The notes: generated by a model from the sequence alone, not told the origin. A stretch of 64,000 nucleotides of DNA from an uncultured Lachnospiraceae bacterium (GCA_910585465.1 CAJUEW010000002.1:1-64000), one strand, 5' to 3'. Numbered from the stretch's first letter, positions 1-8,858 are shown. A program made the numbers and translations.

Positions 1-63
1 ATAGAGAGCGAGGATATCGCTCAATCATCTAATTTGATGATTTTGCAACAACCCCGCCTTCTG
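1..63. other. Window edge, no gene seen
   Basis: Two short inverted repeats are visible: GAGCGA/TCGCTC at about 7-23 and AATCATC/GATGATT at about 25-44. Read on the minus strand they lie just after the stop of the FapA-like gene and could form its 3' end structure, but there is no clear T-tract, so no terminator is called. Confidence 0.3.
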
Positions 64-1674
64 CTATTTCAGCAAAACCTTTCCTGAGGACATATGAATA
101 TTACAGTTTTCCTCCTCCTTCTCAATAGTCAGCTCCTGTACACCGATACGTATCTGTGTAATCGGATGTATTTTCCCGCAGGAAATGCAGTTGGACTGAT
201 CGGAATAAATCCTATTTTCCAGCTCCTTCAGTTCCTTTAGGGTGTCGCTTTCTATTTCGTCACACAGCTTCCGCTGCGTCATAAGCTTGCTCATCTGGCG
301 GCTCATGCTTACGTCGGAAATGTCCTTTTCCAGCTTTTCTTTGGATTTTTGGATATTTTCCAAATCTTTCTTTTTTTCCGTGATCTTATGATCCAGTTCG
401 GGATCGTAGTTCATAGTAAGTCTGTTTGTGCAGCCGGATATGTTTCCGATCTTTTTTGCGCAGATAGATTTATGTGCTTTAACATCTCCTCCGAAAATTA
501 ATCCCCTGCCCATCAGGGCATAGACGGAACCTTCCTCGCTGATGACTGTGCTGTTTGCAATGACCTCCGCATAGATGTTTCCTTTTGCGACAGCTTCTGC
601 ATCCTCCAGTATGGTACACTGGATCTGGCGGGCAGCCTTTAGCTGTGTTTCTCCGGAGCCTTTAATATCCCCCTGTACCCGGATGGTGCCGTCGGACAGG
701 ATCCTGCCCTTCCGGATTTCTCCTAAAATAATAATATTTCCGGTTGCTTTTATAGTAACTCCGTCCTCAATATTTCCAAGAATAAAGATATCTCCGTTAT
801 ATTCGATATCTCCCATTTGAGCGTTCACATCCTCGGAGATTACTTTCTGATCCTGGACAGTGAAATCATCTCCGTCCATAATCACAGTTCCGTTAATCGC
901 CGCAGACAGGATTGTGCCATCCTCAGAAAGCGTTGTATTTTTTCCCTGAGGTATATGAATAGGCTCTCCTCCTTTGCCATGAAGGGCGCGGCCGGAAATA
1001 TCCATTCCGTCCTCAGGTGCCACAGGGGGCTTAATACGGCATATAACGTCTCCTTTTTGGATAAACTGCACTGAATTCTGCTTTCTGAAATTCAGTTCTG
1101 CAAGCGATTCGTCTTCTTCCAGCTCCAAAGCCTGTTCCTGCCTGCGCTCAAACAGTTCTTCCAGCTCACCATCTTCACCGTCCTTGGGTAATTTCCCGCA
1201 GGCAATTTGTATAATGTGTAAATAGTTCTGCATGGAAATAATTCTGGAAACAGCTTCCTGATCAATTCCGGAGGAGATTCCTTCATACCGCATATCCTCG
1301 AGAAGCTGTGCCTGATCGATTCCGTTTCCGTCGTTCAAAGGGGGAAGAATGCATACATACGCTTTCATGCGGTCAGCAGAAACATGAAACAGAGGCAGTG
1401 CGTTTACGGCCAGATTTTTTGACTGCTGACCGTTTTCCGGCGCAGACGGTGTCTGGCCTTCCACGTGTTTTCTGATTGCCTGCTCCACAGTATTGCGGAA
1501 ATTATCCGTATCGCTTCCCTTTTCCGGATTTTTCTGGAAATCCTGCCGTATATTGTCCCGAAGCTCACCTGTCATTTTTTGTATCAGACCACGCTGATTT
1601 TGTGCCAGGCCGCGTTGTTCAACTCTGTTATTTTTTGTTTTATTCCGTTTTTCAAAAAAACCAAAGACAGCCAT
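64..1674 (-). CDS. FapA-like (DUF342) protein, 536 aa
   Basis: The protein matches the FapA/DUF342 family, named after a flagellar/polar protein of Vibrio; its role in Firmicutes is not established. The N-terminal quarter is charged and low-complexity. From about residue 210 to 390 short beta repeats rich in G-D-I and G-N-I steps suggest a right-handed beta-helix. A coiled coil of about 60 residues follows (KKKDLENIQKSKEKLEKD) and then a short C-terminal beta region. I chose the ATG at 1674 (MAVFGFFEKR) over one 33 bases upstream because GGAAGGGGAAGG precedes it at good spacing. The gene stands alone and no flagellar gene is nearby, so a flagellar role cannot be assumed. The family call is firm, the function unknown. 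Confidence 0.85.
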   Translation of the reverse strand: MAVFGFFEKRNKTKNNRVEQRGLAQNQRGLIQKMTGELRDNIRQDFQKNPEKGSDTDNFRNTVEQAIRKHVEGQTPSAPENGQQSKNLAVNALPLFHVSADRMKAYVCILPPLNDGNGIDQAQLLEDMRYEGISSGIDQEAVSRIISMQNYLHIIQIACGKLPKDGEDGELEELFERRQEQALELEEDESLAELNFRKQNSVQFIQKGDVICRIKPPVAPEDGMDISGRALHGKGGEPIHIPQGKNTTLSEDGTILSAAINGTVIMDGDDFTVQDQKVISEDVNAQMGDIEYNGDIFILGNIEDGVTIKATGNIIILGEIRKGRILSDGTIRVQGDIKGSGETQLKAARQIQCTILEDAEAVAKGNIYAEVIANSTVISEEGSVYALMGRGLIFGGDVKAHKSICAKKIGNISGCTNRLTMNYDPELDHKITEKKKDLENIQKSKEKLEKDISDVSMSRQMSKLMTQRKLCDEIESDTLKELKELENRIYSDQSNCISCGKIHPITQIRIGVQELTIEKEEENCNIHMSSGKVLLK

Positions 1675-1751
1675 TTTTCCTTCCCCTTCCCTTTCTAAAT
1701 GTAACAATAAGGTTGTTTTACAGTTGCCGGCAATTACAGAGGCAGAAGACT

Positions 1752-3392
1752 TTAATTGTCGTCCTCCGCATCTTTATTGCTGGTATAAATAGTACGTTTT
1801 CTCGCCATCTCGTCACTCTCCAGATACTCATCGTAAGTGGTAATTTTATCAATCATAGAGCCGTTCGGCAAAAGTTCGATGATCCGGTTGGCAGTGGTCT
1901 GCACAATCTGATGGTCACGGGAGGAGAACAGAAGTACTCCCGGGAATTTTATCATACCATTATTGAGAGCAGTGATCGCTTCCATATCCAGATGGTCTGT
2001 GGGCTCATCGAGAATCAGCACGTTGGCGCCGGAGATCATCAGCTTACTGAGCATGCAGCGCACCTTTTCTCCTCCGGACAGTATCCGCACCTTCTTCACG
2101 CCGTCCTCGCCTGCAAAGAGCATTCGCCCAAGGAAGCCGCGGACATAGGTTACATCCTTGATCTCAGAATACTGGGTCAGCCAGTCTACGATAATATCGT
2201 CATTATCGAATTCTTTTGTATTGTCCTTAGGGAAGTAAGACTGGGAGGTGGTTACTCCCCATTTGTAGCTGCCCTCATCCGGCTCCATTTCCCCTGAGAG
2301 AATTTTGAACAGGGTTGTTTTGGCGAATTCATTGCTTCCGACAAAAGCTACTTTGTCATCGTGCCCCAGAATAAAAGAAATATTATCCAGCACCTTCACT
2401 CCGTCGATGGTTTTGGAGATGCCCTCCACGGTCAGTACTTCATTCCCGATTTCGCGGTTGGGCCGGAAGTCAATATACGGATATTTACGGCTGGAGGGAC
2501 GAATTTCATCCAGCTGGATTTTCTCCAGCGCCTTCTTGCGGGAGGTTGCCTGCCTGGACTTGGATGCATTGGCAGAGAAGCGGGAAATAAACTCCTGCAG
2601 CTCCTTAATTTTTTCCTCCTTTTTCTTATTGGCTTCCTTCATCTGGCGGATCATAAGCTGGCTGGATTCATACCAGAAATCATAGTTTCCTGCATAGAGC
2701 TGAATTTTGCCATAATCGATATCTGCAATATGGGTGCACACCTTATTCAAAAAATAGCGGTCATGGGAAACTACTATGACAGTGTTGTCAAAGTTAATTA
2801 AAAACTCCTCCAGCCATGCGATAGCATCCAGATCCAGATGGTTGGTAGGCTCGTCAAGGAGCAGAATATCGGGGTTGCCGAACAATGCCTGCGCAAGCAG
2901 GATTTTGACCTTCTGGGCACCGGAAAGATCCTTCATCAGAGCGTAGTGGAATTCAGTTTCAATGCCCAGTCCGTTCAGGAGGGCAGAGGCATTGGATTCT
3001 GCCTCCCAGCCGTCCATGTCCGCAAATTCTCCTTCCAGCTCGCTGGCACGGATTCCGTCCGCATCGGTAAAATCCTCTTTTGCGTAAATGGCGTCCTTTT
3101 CTTTCATGATTTCATACAGCCTGGCATTTCCCATGATGACAGTATCCATAACGGCGTATTCATCATATTGGAAATGGTTTTGCTTTAAGAAGGAAAGGCG
3201 CTGCCCCGGAGTGATGGCAATCTCACCGCTGGTGGAATCCAGTTCGCCGGATAGAATCTTCAGGAACGTGGATTTGCCGGCACCGTTTGCGCCAATCAGA
3301 CCATAGCAGTTCCCTTCTGTAAATTTGATGTTGACGTCCTCAAACAGAGCCTTTTTGCCCAGACGAAGAGTCACATTATTTGCACTAATCAT
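1752..3392 (-). CDS. ABC-F family ATPase (YkpA/YbiT-like), 546 aa
   Basis: A soluble tandem ATPase of the ABC-F class, which acts on ribosomes rather than as a membrane transporter. Domain 1 has Walker A GANGAGKST near residue 35, signature LSGAQ and Walker B/D-loop LLLDEPTNHLD, followed by VSHDRYF. A charged linker (KKKEEKIKELQEF) of the ABC-F type joins the domains. Domain 2 has signature LSGGEK, but its Walker A reads GSNEFAKTT, with alanine for the glycine before lysine; the H-loop reads SSRDHQ, with arginine where histidine is usual, and the D-loop EPTDHLD. The second site may therefore be altered, or this may be normal for the Firmicutes clade. ATG at 3392 has AAGGAAGG upstream. No antibiotic-resistance role is implied. 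Confidence 0.93.
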   Translation of the reverse strand: MISANNVTLRLGKKALFEDVNIKFTEGNCYGLIGANGAGKSTFLKILSGELDSTSGEIAITPGQRLSFLKQNHFQYDEYAVMDTVIMGNARLYEIMKEKDAIYAKEDFTDADGIRASELEGEFADMDGWEAESNASALLNGLGIETEFHYALMKDLSGAQKVKILLAQALFGNPDILLLDEPTNHLDLDAIAWLEEFLINFDNTVIVVSHDRYFLNKVCTHIADIDYGKIQLYAGNYDFWYESSQLMIRQMKEANKKKEEKIKELQEFISRFSANASKSRQATSRKKALEKIQLDEIRPSSRKYPYIDFRPNREIGNEVLTVEGISKTIDGVKVLDNISFILGHDDKVAFVGSNEFAKTTLFKILSGEMEPDEGSYKWGVTTSQSYFPKDNTKEFDNDDIIVDWLTQYSEIKDVTYVRGFLGRMLFAGEDGVKKVRILSGGEKVRCMLSKLMISGANVLILDEPTDHLDMEAITALNNGMIKFPGVLLFSSRDHQIVQTTANRIIELLPNGSMIDKITTYDEYLESDEMARKRTIYTSNKDAEDDN

Positions 3393-3444
3393 AAAATCAG
3401 CCTTCCTTATCTGTATCTAATTATTTATAATATACCAAAATATA

Positions 3445-3472
3445 TTGTAACGGAAAAAAAAGTTTTTGCAAG
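3445..3472 (-). promoter_or_regulatory. Candidate promoter for the ABC-F gene
   Basis: On the minus strand TTGCAA is followed after 16 bp by TACAAT, about 50 bp upstream of the ABC-F start. It is AT-rich sequence, so only moderate support. Confidence 0.45.
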
Positions 3473-3501
3473 CATTTTATATGATTTTCAGAAAAATGTA
3501 C

Positions 3502-3530
3502 TTTAGAAATTGGAAATATTGTGGTATGAT
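3502..3530 (+). promoter_or_regulatory. Candidate promoter for glgA
   Basis: TTTAGA, 17 bp, TATGAT, about 45 bp upstream of the glgA start. The -35 matches consensus at four of six positions and the -10 at five of six. Confidence 0.5.
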
Positions 3531-3574
3531 AAAAATATCAAAATATTTCTTAGCCTTATGGGAGGTACTTTTAT

Positions 3575-5026
3575 ATGAAGAAAATACTATTTGCAGCATC
3601 CGAATGCGTGCCGTTCGTCAAAACCGGAGGGCTTGCGGATGTATGCGGAGCGCTGCCGAAGGGATTCAATAAAGAGGAGTGGGATGTCCGTGTAGTAATT
3701 CCGAACTATACCTGTATTCCGGATAAGTTCAGGAATAACTTTAAGTATATCACTCATTTTTATATGGGAACCGGCACTTACAATCCCGGAGCGCACGTAG
3801 GTGTTATGACATATGAGTACGAAGGTGTTACCTATTACTTTATTGACAACCTTGTATATTTCGGAGGAGCAAAGCCTTACGGAGATTTCCGTACAGACAT
3901 TGAGAAATTTGCGTTCTTCTCCAAAGCAGTTCTGTCGATTCTTCCGATTGTCGGATTCCGTCCGGATCTGATTCACTGTCATGACTGGCAGACAGGCCTG
4001 ATTCCTGTGTACTTAAGGACGGAGTTTGCGGCAGGCGAGTTCTACCGCGGAATAAAAACGATTATGACGATTCATAACTTAAGATTCCAGGGAATCTGGG
4101 ATATAGAAACGATGAAAGGGCTGACCGGGCTTCCGGATTATGTATTTACTCCGGATAAACTGGAGTTTAAGAGAGATGCCAATATGCTGAAGGGCGGTCT
4201 GGTATATGCAGACTATATTACCACCGTGAGCGAGACCTATGCATATGAGATTCAGACTCCGATGTACGGAGAGGGCCTGGACGGACTTCTGTCTGCAAGG
4301 CATATGGATCTGCGGGGCATAGTCAATGGAATTGACTATGAGATCTGGAATCCCAAGACCGATGGCAAGCTTACGAAAAATTATGATCTGAAGAATTTCA
4401 AGAAGGGCAAGGCAGCCAATAAGAAAGCACTTCAGGAGGCGCTTGGTCTGACTGTGGATGAGAATAAGATGATGATTGGCCTGATCTCCCGTCTGACGGA
4501 TCAGAAAGGTCTGGATCTGATTGCCGAAGTGATGGAACAGATTGTGGATGATAATACGCAGTTTGTTGTAATCGGTACAGGAGATCAGCGCTACGAGGAT
4601 ATGTTCCGTCACTATGCATGGAAATATTCGGACAAGGTTTCAGCAAATATTTACTATGCGGATGATCTGTCCCATAAGCTGTACGCAGCGGCAGATGCAT
4701 TTCTGATGCCTTCCGCTTTTGAGCCGTGCGGGCTGACTCAGCTTATATCCTTCCGCTACGGAACTGTTCCGATTGTCCGTGAGACGGGCGGTCTTAAAGA
4801 TACGGTAGAGCCATATAATGAATATGAAGGAAAGGGAGATGGATTCTCCTTTACAAATTACAATCCATGGGATATGATGGAAGTAATTAACTATGCAAAA
4901 TATACGTATTTTGTACACCGGAAAGAGTGGGATGAGATGGTTGCAAGAGACATGCAGAAGGATTTCTCATGGGATGCATCCAGATACAAATATGAGGGAA
5001 TCTATTCCTGGCTGATTGGCTGGTAG
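3575..5026 (+). CDS. glgA: Glycogen synthase (GT5), 483 aa
   Basis: ADP-glucose:alpha-1,4-glucan transferase that lengthens glycogen chains in the cytoplasm. The GT5 signature KTGGLADV, which binds ADP-glucose, lies at residues 15-22, HCHDWQTG near residue 135, and the C-terminal GT-B half carries the conserved PSAFEPCGLTQ segment near residue 380. Length is normal for the family. ATG 3575 has GGGAGG upstream. The rest of the glycogen pathway (glgC, glgD, glgB, glgP) is not in the window, so the gene stands as a single transcription unit with its own promoter and a terminator at 5108-5136. Confidence 0.97.
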   Translation: MKKILFAASECVPFVKTGGLADVCGALPKGFNKEEWDVRVVIPNYTCIPDKFRNNFKYITHFYMGTGTYNPGAHVGVMTYEYEGVTYYFIDNLVYFGGAKPYGDFRTDIEKFAFFSKAVLSILPIVGFRPDLIHCHDWQTGLIPVYLRTEFAAGEFYRGIKTIMTIHNLRFQGIWDIETMKGLTGLPDYVFTPDKLEFKRDANMLKGGLVYADYITTVSETYAYEIQTPMYGEGLDGLLSARHMDLRGIVNGIDYEIWNPKTDGKLTKNYDLKNFKKGKAANKKALQEALGLTVDENKMMIGLISRLTDQKGLDLIAEVMEQIVDDNTQFVVIGTGDQRYEDMFRHYAWKYSDKVSANIYYADDLSHKLYAAADAFLMPSAFEPCGLTQLISFRYGTVPIVRETGGLKDTVEPYNEYEGKGDGFSFTNYNPWDMMEVINYAKYTYFVHRKEWDEMVARDMQKDFSWDASRYKYEGIYSWLIGW

Positions 5027-5107
5027 GATTCCATCGCGTGATGACGGGGAGACTTCCGAATGGGGACTCCCCGTCTTGTGCTTTGAAGAAAAATATAGGA
5101 AGAAATG

Positions 5108-5136
5108 AAAGGAGCGGCGAAATACTGCTCCTTTTT
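5108..5136 (+). terminator. Rho-independent terminator after glgA
   Basis: AAAGGAGC and GCTCCTTT form an 8-bp stem around an 11-base loop, ending in six Ts. A second 9-bp dyad, GACGGGGAG/CTCCCCGTC, at about 5043-5075 lacks a T-tract. Confidence 0.7.
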
Positions 5137-5379
5137 TCAGGCTTCCAGTCTGCTGAAATTATCGTTGTTTTTTTATTTTCATGCATCGGAATCCGCGGTA
5201 TTCTAATCTAATAGATGGAGACAGACAGATGAGGACCCCGGCCGGGCTTCCAAAATACCAGACAATAGCTGTCTGAACAAGGCCCGAAAGGGTTTGAGGA
5301 TGCAGATACGGACAAATAGCTTTTCGGATCGGCATGCTGTAAAAGGATGGATGTAGGAATCAGGTGGAGGAATTGAATT
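5137..5379 (+). other. Leader region of the first ECF sigma gene
   Basis: Gene-free stretch completing the 353-base gap after glgA. It holds a hairpin CAGACA/TGTCTG (5259-5275) and a stem GGCCC-GAAA-GGGTTT with a GNRA-type loop (5279-5295). CGGGC at 5243-5247 could instead pair with GCCCG at 5282-5286, so the two foldings exclude each other. No known riboswitch class or clear promoter was recognised. Confidence 0.35.
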
Positions 5380-5877
5380 ATGAAACTATTGGTGAAAAAG
5401 GCGCAGCAGGGAGATGCAGATGCCTTTATTGAACTGATTGAAAGAAATAAAATGACGCTGCAGAGGGTTGCCTATGGATATTTTCGGGAAGAGGAGGATG
5501 TGGCGGACGCGATTCAGGACACGATTCTGGATGCGTTTGAACATATGCAGGAACTGAAGAAGCCGGAATATTTTCGTACATGGCTGGTGCGGATCCTTAT
5601 GAATAACTGCAACCAGATCTATAACCGGAATCGCAAGAGCTGCAGGCTTGAGGAACTGCCGGAGACAGCCGGGGATATTTCCGGCACATCGGATGTGGAG
5701 TTTCATGAGATGCTGCGTTCGCTTCCGGAGGACAGCCGGGTGATCTTCCTTTTGTATTACGGAGAGCAGTTTACGACCCGGGAAATTGGGCAGATGCTGA
5801 ATATGAAGGAGGCCACAGTTAAGAGCCGGCTTTACAGAGGAAAACAGAAACTGCGGGCGCAGATGCAGGTAGTGTAG
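5380..5877 (+). CDS. ECF-type RNA polymerase sigma factor, 165 aa
   Basis: Sigma-70 family, extracytoplasmic function group. Region 2 occupies about residues 10-75 (core-binding segment ending EEEDVADAIQDT, then the YFRTWLVRILMNNC segment) and region 4 about 105-160, with helix-turn-helix FTTREIGQMLNMKEATVKSR. Region 3 is absent, as expected. ATG 5380 has GGTGGAGG upstream. The next gene encodes a single-pass DUF4179 membrane protein of the kind that holds such sigma factors inactive, so the pair probably senses an envelope signal. The signal and regulon cannot be read from the sequence. Confidence 0.93.
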   Translation: MKLLVKKAQQGDADAFIELIERNKMTLQRVAYGYFREEEDVADAIQDTILDAFEHMQELKKPEYFRTWLVRILMNNCNQIYNRNRKSCRLEELPETAGDISGTSDVEFHEMLRSLPEDSRVIFLLYYGEQFTTREIGQMLNMKEATVKSRLYRGKQKLRAQMQVV

Positions 5878-5948
5878 CCATTCTAAAACAGCATCTGTCC
5901 AGGTCAAATAAAGAGGCAGATACAGAATTTTAATCAGGAGAGTAAGAT

Positions 5949-7157
5949 ATGAGACAGAAATATACCAAAAAAGACTACGAAAGAGTATTGAGTATGGAAT
6001 TGACAGAGTCGGCGCTCATTGAGAAAAAAATACAGGCTGCTTATCAGACACTTCGTACAGATGGCAGAAAGAGAAAAAATGTGCGTCGTAAGAAAAGCCT
6101 TCGGGGACTGATTACCGGTATGTCGGCAGTGGCGGCGGCGCTGGTGCTGAGTGTGGCCGTGTATGTGGCAAATCCGGCGCTGGCTGCAAAGCTTCCGTTT
6201 ATCGGAAATGTGTTTCGGACGGTGGGAGAAAGCTCCGGTTATGCCGGCGACTTTGAGAAGCATGCGGTACATCTGGTGCAGGCGGATGAAGTACAGGAAA
6301 GCGGAGAAGCCGCAAGTCCGTATGTACAGACAGACAATGGGATCACCTTTACGGTCTCGGAATGCAATTATGAGAGCATGGCCATGTATCTGGCCGTCGG
6401 TATTGAATCGGAAGAGGGATTCAGTGAAGCTCTGCAGACCTTTGCCCGTTATGGCTCTTATGAGAAGGTGCCGGAAGAAGAGATGTATCAGAGCTACAGT
6501 GTTCTGTACATGGACAGTACCAGTACGGCAGATTTTTCCGCATCCGGAAAAGGGATTTACAAGGGAGATCCGGCGGCAGGCACAAACTCTCCTTATCATA
6601 TAGAAGGAAGATTTGTGGATGACCATACCTTTGCAGGAATTATCCGTGTGGATCTGATGAATATGGCGATCCTTGATGAGACGGAGGGATGGAAGGCGGT
6701 TGAGAATACAGAGCTTCCGGAGAAATTCATCTATACACTGCGTGTAACGGAGCTTTATGCAGATCCGGAGAAGGGAGAGCGTCTGTCCGGAAACTGGGAC
6801 TTTACGCTGGATGTGGCGTTGAACCATGAGCAGACGGTGCGGAAGGAGCTTCATGAGACTAACGAAGAGGGGATTGGAATTGGAACAGTCACAAAGACGG
6901 CTTATGAGCTGTATGCAGAACTGGTGCTTCCGGAGGGAAAAAGTCAAGCAGACTATGTGGTGGCGGTCTGCGATGCAGAAGGAAAGCCGCTGGACTCCCA
7001 GGCAGAATATGCGGAAATTTATTCCGTTTATGACAGAGACGTAAGCAAAGTATACGTGTATGTGGTGGATTATCTCACCTATATGGAAGAGTGCAAAGGA
7101 AACAATTACCGGAATCTGCCCAAAAAGGCGGTGTATCAGACAGAAGTAGTATTTTAA
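5949..7157 (+). CDS. DUF4179 membrane protein, likely anti-sigma factor, 402 aa
   Basis: A basic cytoplasmic N-terminus of about 50 residues leads into one membrane segment (LITGMSAVAAALVLSVAVYV, about 55-75), then the conserved DUF4179 start NPALAAKLPFIGNVF and a long extracellular beta-rich domain. Family knowledge and its position 71 bp after an ECF sigma gene point to an anti-sigma factor that binds the sigma through the N-terminus and senses a signal outside. No protease-cleavage motif is evident. ATG 5949 has AGGAGAG upstream. Which ligand or stress it senses is unknown. Confidence 0.85.
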   Translation: MRQKYTKKDYERVLSMELTESALIEKKIQAAYQTLRTDGRKRKNVRRKKSLRGLITGMSAVAAALVLSVAVYVANPALAAKLPFIGNVFRTVGESSGYAGDFEKHAVHLVQADEVQESGEAASPYVQTDNGITFTVSECNYESMAMYLAVGIESEEGFSEALQTFARYGSYEKVPEEEMYQSYSVLYMDSTSTADFSASGKGIYKGDPAAGTNSPYHIEGRFVDDHTFAGIIRVDLMNMAILDETEGWKAVENTELPEKFIYTLRVTELYADPEKGERLSGNWDFTLDVALNHEQTVRKELHETNEEGIGIGTVTKTAYELYAELVLPEGKSQADYVVAVCDAEGKPLDSQAEYAEIYSVYDRDVSKVYVYVVDYLTYMEECKGNNYRNLPKKAVYQTEVVF

Positions 7158-7184
7158 CAAAAGGTCCGAGCCTGGAAAAACAGA

Positions 7185-7237
7185 GGGAGCGCTGCAAAAT
7201 AGATGGATAGCTGTCTATGGAGCAGCGCCCCGTTTTT
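7185..7237 (+). terminator. Terminator after the DUF4179 gene
   Basis: GCGCTGC (7189-7195) pairs with GCAGCGC (7222-7228), with a small inner dyad ATAGA/TCTAT in the loop, then CCCG and five Ts. Confidence 0.6.
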
Positions 7238-7249
7238 ATGCCGAAAATG

Positions 7250-7274
7250 AAAAAGCAGGTTCCAAAGAACCTGC
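7250..7274 (-). terminator. Terminator of tRNA-Thr
   Basis: Perfect 8-bp stem GCAGGTTC/GAACCTGC with a 4-base loop. On the minus strand it is followed by a run of five Ts; on the plus strand the T-tract is poor. Confidence 0.75.
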
Positions 7275-7284
7275 CTTCCTGTAA

Positions 7285-7357
7285 AGCTCCCGACCGGATT
7301 TGAACCGGTGACCTACGCATTACGAGTGCGTCGCTCTACCGACTGAGCCACGGAAGC
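7285..7357 (-). tRNA. tRNA-Thr (anticodon CGT)
   Basis: Full cloverleaf on the minus strand: acceptor GCTTCCG/CGGGAGC with one G-T pair, D-arm with GGCTCAG, anticodon stem ACGCA/TGCGT around loop CTCGTAA, T-arm ACCGGTTCAAATCCGGT. The anticodon CGT reads ACG (threonine). CCA is not encoded. Confidence 0.97.
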
Positions 7358-7436
7358 TTATATCCCAACAGCAAAAACAATTATATCGTATGTGGCTCAG
7401 ATTGTAAAGCATTTTTTAAAAAAATTTGCATATGGA

Positions 7437-7859
7437 TTATAAAGAGTCAATAATTGCACTGGCCGCCAGCGCACTGTCGCCAATAGGAACCCAGGTGCGG
7501 GAAAGCCGTACCAGGCAGGATTCATCCGGCGTCTGTCCGGGGTTTTTCAGAAATTCGATACTCATCTGATAGAGAATATGTTCATTTTGATTCGTGACAT
7601 CCATCAGAGGAACTGCTTTTTCAAGCATATAGCTACAATCTGTCGCATTGCGTTCAAGCAGCTCCTGCATGGTTTCACGAAAAATGCCCATATGCTCCTG
7701 ATCCCAGGAAGCAGTAAAGGCACATTTGCAAAGCTCTTTGCTGAAGAATGGATAATTTACAATTTCATTCAGGAGCTGAATGAAATTTGCCCTGTGAATG
7801 GAAGAGACAAAACAATCGCCGGCCTGCAGGGCATTCACCACTTTGTCAGTCCATACCAT
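7437..7859 (-). CDS. Hypothetical protein, 140 aa
   Basis: I do not recognise a family. The start at 7859 has an excellent ribosome site (AAAGGAGGG, 7 bp away), which supports a real gene. The product is predicted mostly helical, acidic and soluble, with no signal peptide or membrane segment. It has four cysteines, C17, C44, C46 and C74, plus one near the C-terminus, but no CXXC pair. It lies alone between tRNA-Thr on the same strand and a divergent formate/nitrite channel gene, so context gives no functional hint. Confidence 0.75.
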   Translation of the reverse strand: MVWTDKVVNALQAGDCFVSSIHRANFIQLLNEIVNYPFFSKELCKCAFTASWDQEHMGIFRETMQELLERNATDCSYMLEKAVPLMDVTNQNEHILYQMSIEFLKNPGQTPDESCLVRLSRTWVPIGDSALAASAIIDSL

Positions 7860-7984
7860 AAATAACCCTCCTTTTTGAATTCTGTTTTTATTTTATTTTA
7901 GCAGAAATACACAAAAAAATAAAGTAAATTTTGTAAAAAATATAAAAGAGTATTAAAAAATCAATTCCTACAACATGTACAATC

Positions 7985-8004
7985 ACATACAAGTAAAAGT
8001 ATGT
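7985..8004. promoter_or_regulatory. Inverted repeat upstream of the FNT channel gene
   Basis: ACATAC, 8 bases, GTATGT: a perfect 6-bp dyad centred about 50 bp before the FNT start. TATTATTATAAC directly downstream could hold the -10. The spacing would suit an operator for a dimeric regulator; no regulator is identified. Confidence 0.4.
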
Positions 8005-8044
8005 TATTATTATAACAATCTTAGAACAAACAGGAGGATAGAAT

Positions 8045-8815
8045 ATGTTTCGGGATGAATTTATGAATGTATGTAACGGAGCAAAAGGTAAATTAAATCT
8101 TCTGACGAGTAATCCGCTGGGCTACTTTATTTCTGCTGTGGTGGCAGGCTTTTTTATCGCGTTCGGGGGATTTGTGACGTTTACGATTGGAGGCAATCTG
8201 ACTGCGGCAGGCGAGACAATGACGAAGGCGGTTATGGCGTTTTCTTTTGCATCTGCACTGAGTCTGGTTGTAATGGCGGGCGCGGAACTGTTTACTGGTA
8301 ATAATTTTGTGATGGCCGCAGCGTCTTTTGCGGGAGAGATAAAATGGATGGAAGCGGCAAAGCTGTGGGTGATCTGTTACATAGGGAATCTGGCCGGTTC
8401 TCTTCTGGCGGCGGTAATGTTCCATTTTACCGGTATTCCCAACGGTGTAGTAGGAGAATTTTTTGCAAATACAGCTGCCACCAAAATGGGCGGTTCTGCA
8501 TTGAACCTGTTTATCAAAGCTATTTTGTGTAATATGCTGGTATGTCTTGCCGTATGGTGCGGGACAAAGATGAAGAGTGAGTCCGGAAAACTGATTATGA
8601 TTTTCTGGTGTATCTATGTTTTCATGATCTGTGGTTTTGAGCACAGTATTGCAAACATGACAGTCATGGCGGTTGGTCTTTTGGATCCGAACGGAGTGGC
8701 AGGAATCTCTGTGGGAGGATATGTACATAATCTTTTGTGGGTGACTCTTGGAAATATGCTTGGCGGTATCTTTTTCGTGGCATGGCCATATTATATGATT
8801 CAGAAGAAGAAATAA
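8045..8815 (+). CDS. Formate/nitrite transporter family channel, 256 aa
   Basis: Member of the FocA/NirC (FNT) family: pentameric inner-membrane channels for formate, nitrite or related monovalent anions. Six hydrophobic segments are visible, with the family glycine-rich opening (NPLGYFISAVVAGFFIAFGG) near residue 25, the Omega-loop region ELFTGNNFVMAA near residue 80, and FEHSIANMTVMAVGLL near residue 200, which carries the conserved selectivity histidine. Length is typical for the family. AGGAGG precedes ATG 8045. It is a single-gene unit, closed by a terminator at 8859-8892. The substrate (formate, nitrite or hydrosulfide) cannot be decided from sequence alone. Confidence 0.93.
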   Translation: MFRDEFMNVCNGAKGKLNLLTSNPLGYFISAVVAGFFIAFGGFVTFTIGGNLTAAGETMTKAVMAFSFASALSLVVMAGAELFTGNNFVMAAASFAGEIKWMEAAKLWVICYIGNLAGSLLAAVMFHFTGIPNGVVGEFFANTAATKMGGSALNLFIKAILCNMLVCLAVWCGTKMKSESGKLIMIFWCIYVFMICGFEHSIANMTVMAVGLLDPNGVAGISVGGYVHNLLWVTLGNMLGGIFFVAWPYYMIQKKK

Positions 8816-8858
8816 AGGAGAAGAAAAAAGTTAGCGGGGTGTAATTCTTTTATAAACG

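Noticed and set aside
1476..2297. 273-codon plus-strand frame
   Set aside because: Spans the 3' part of the ABC-F gene and the 5' part of the FapA-like gene in antisense; no family, no ribosome site.
5934..7160. 408-codon open frame on the minus strand
   Set aside because: Exact antisense shadow of the DUF4179 gene; no ribosome site and low-complexity His/Arg/Cys-rich product.
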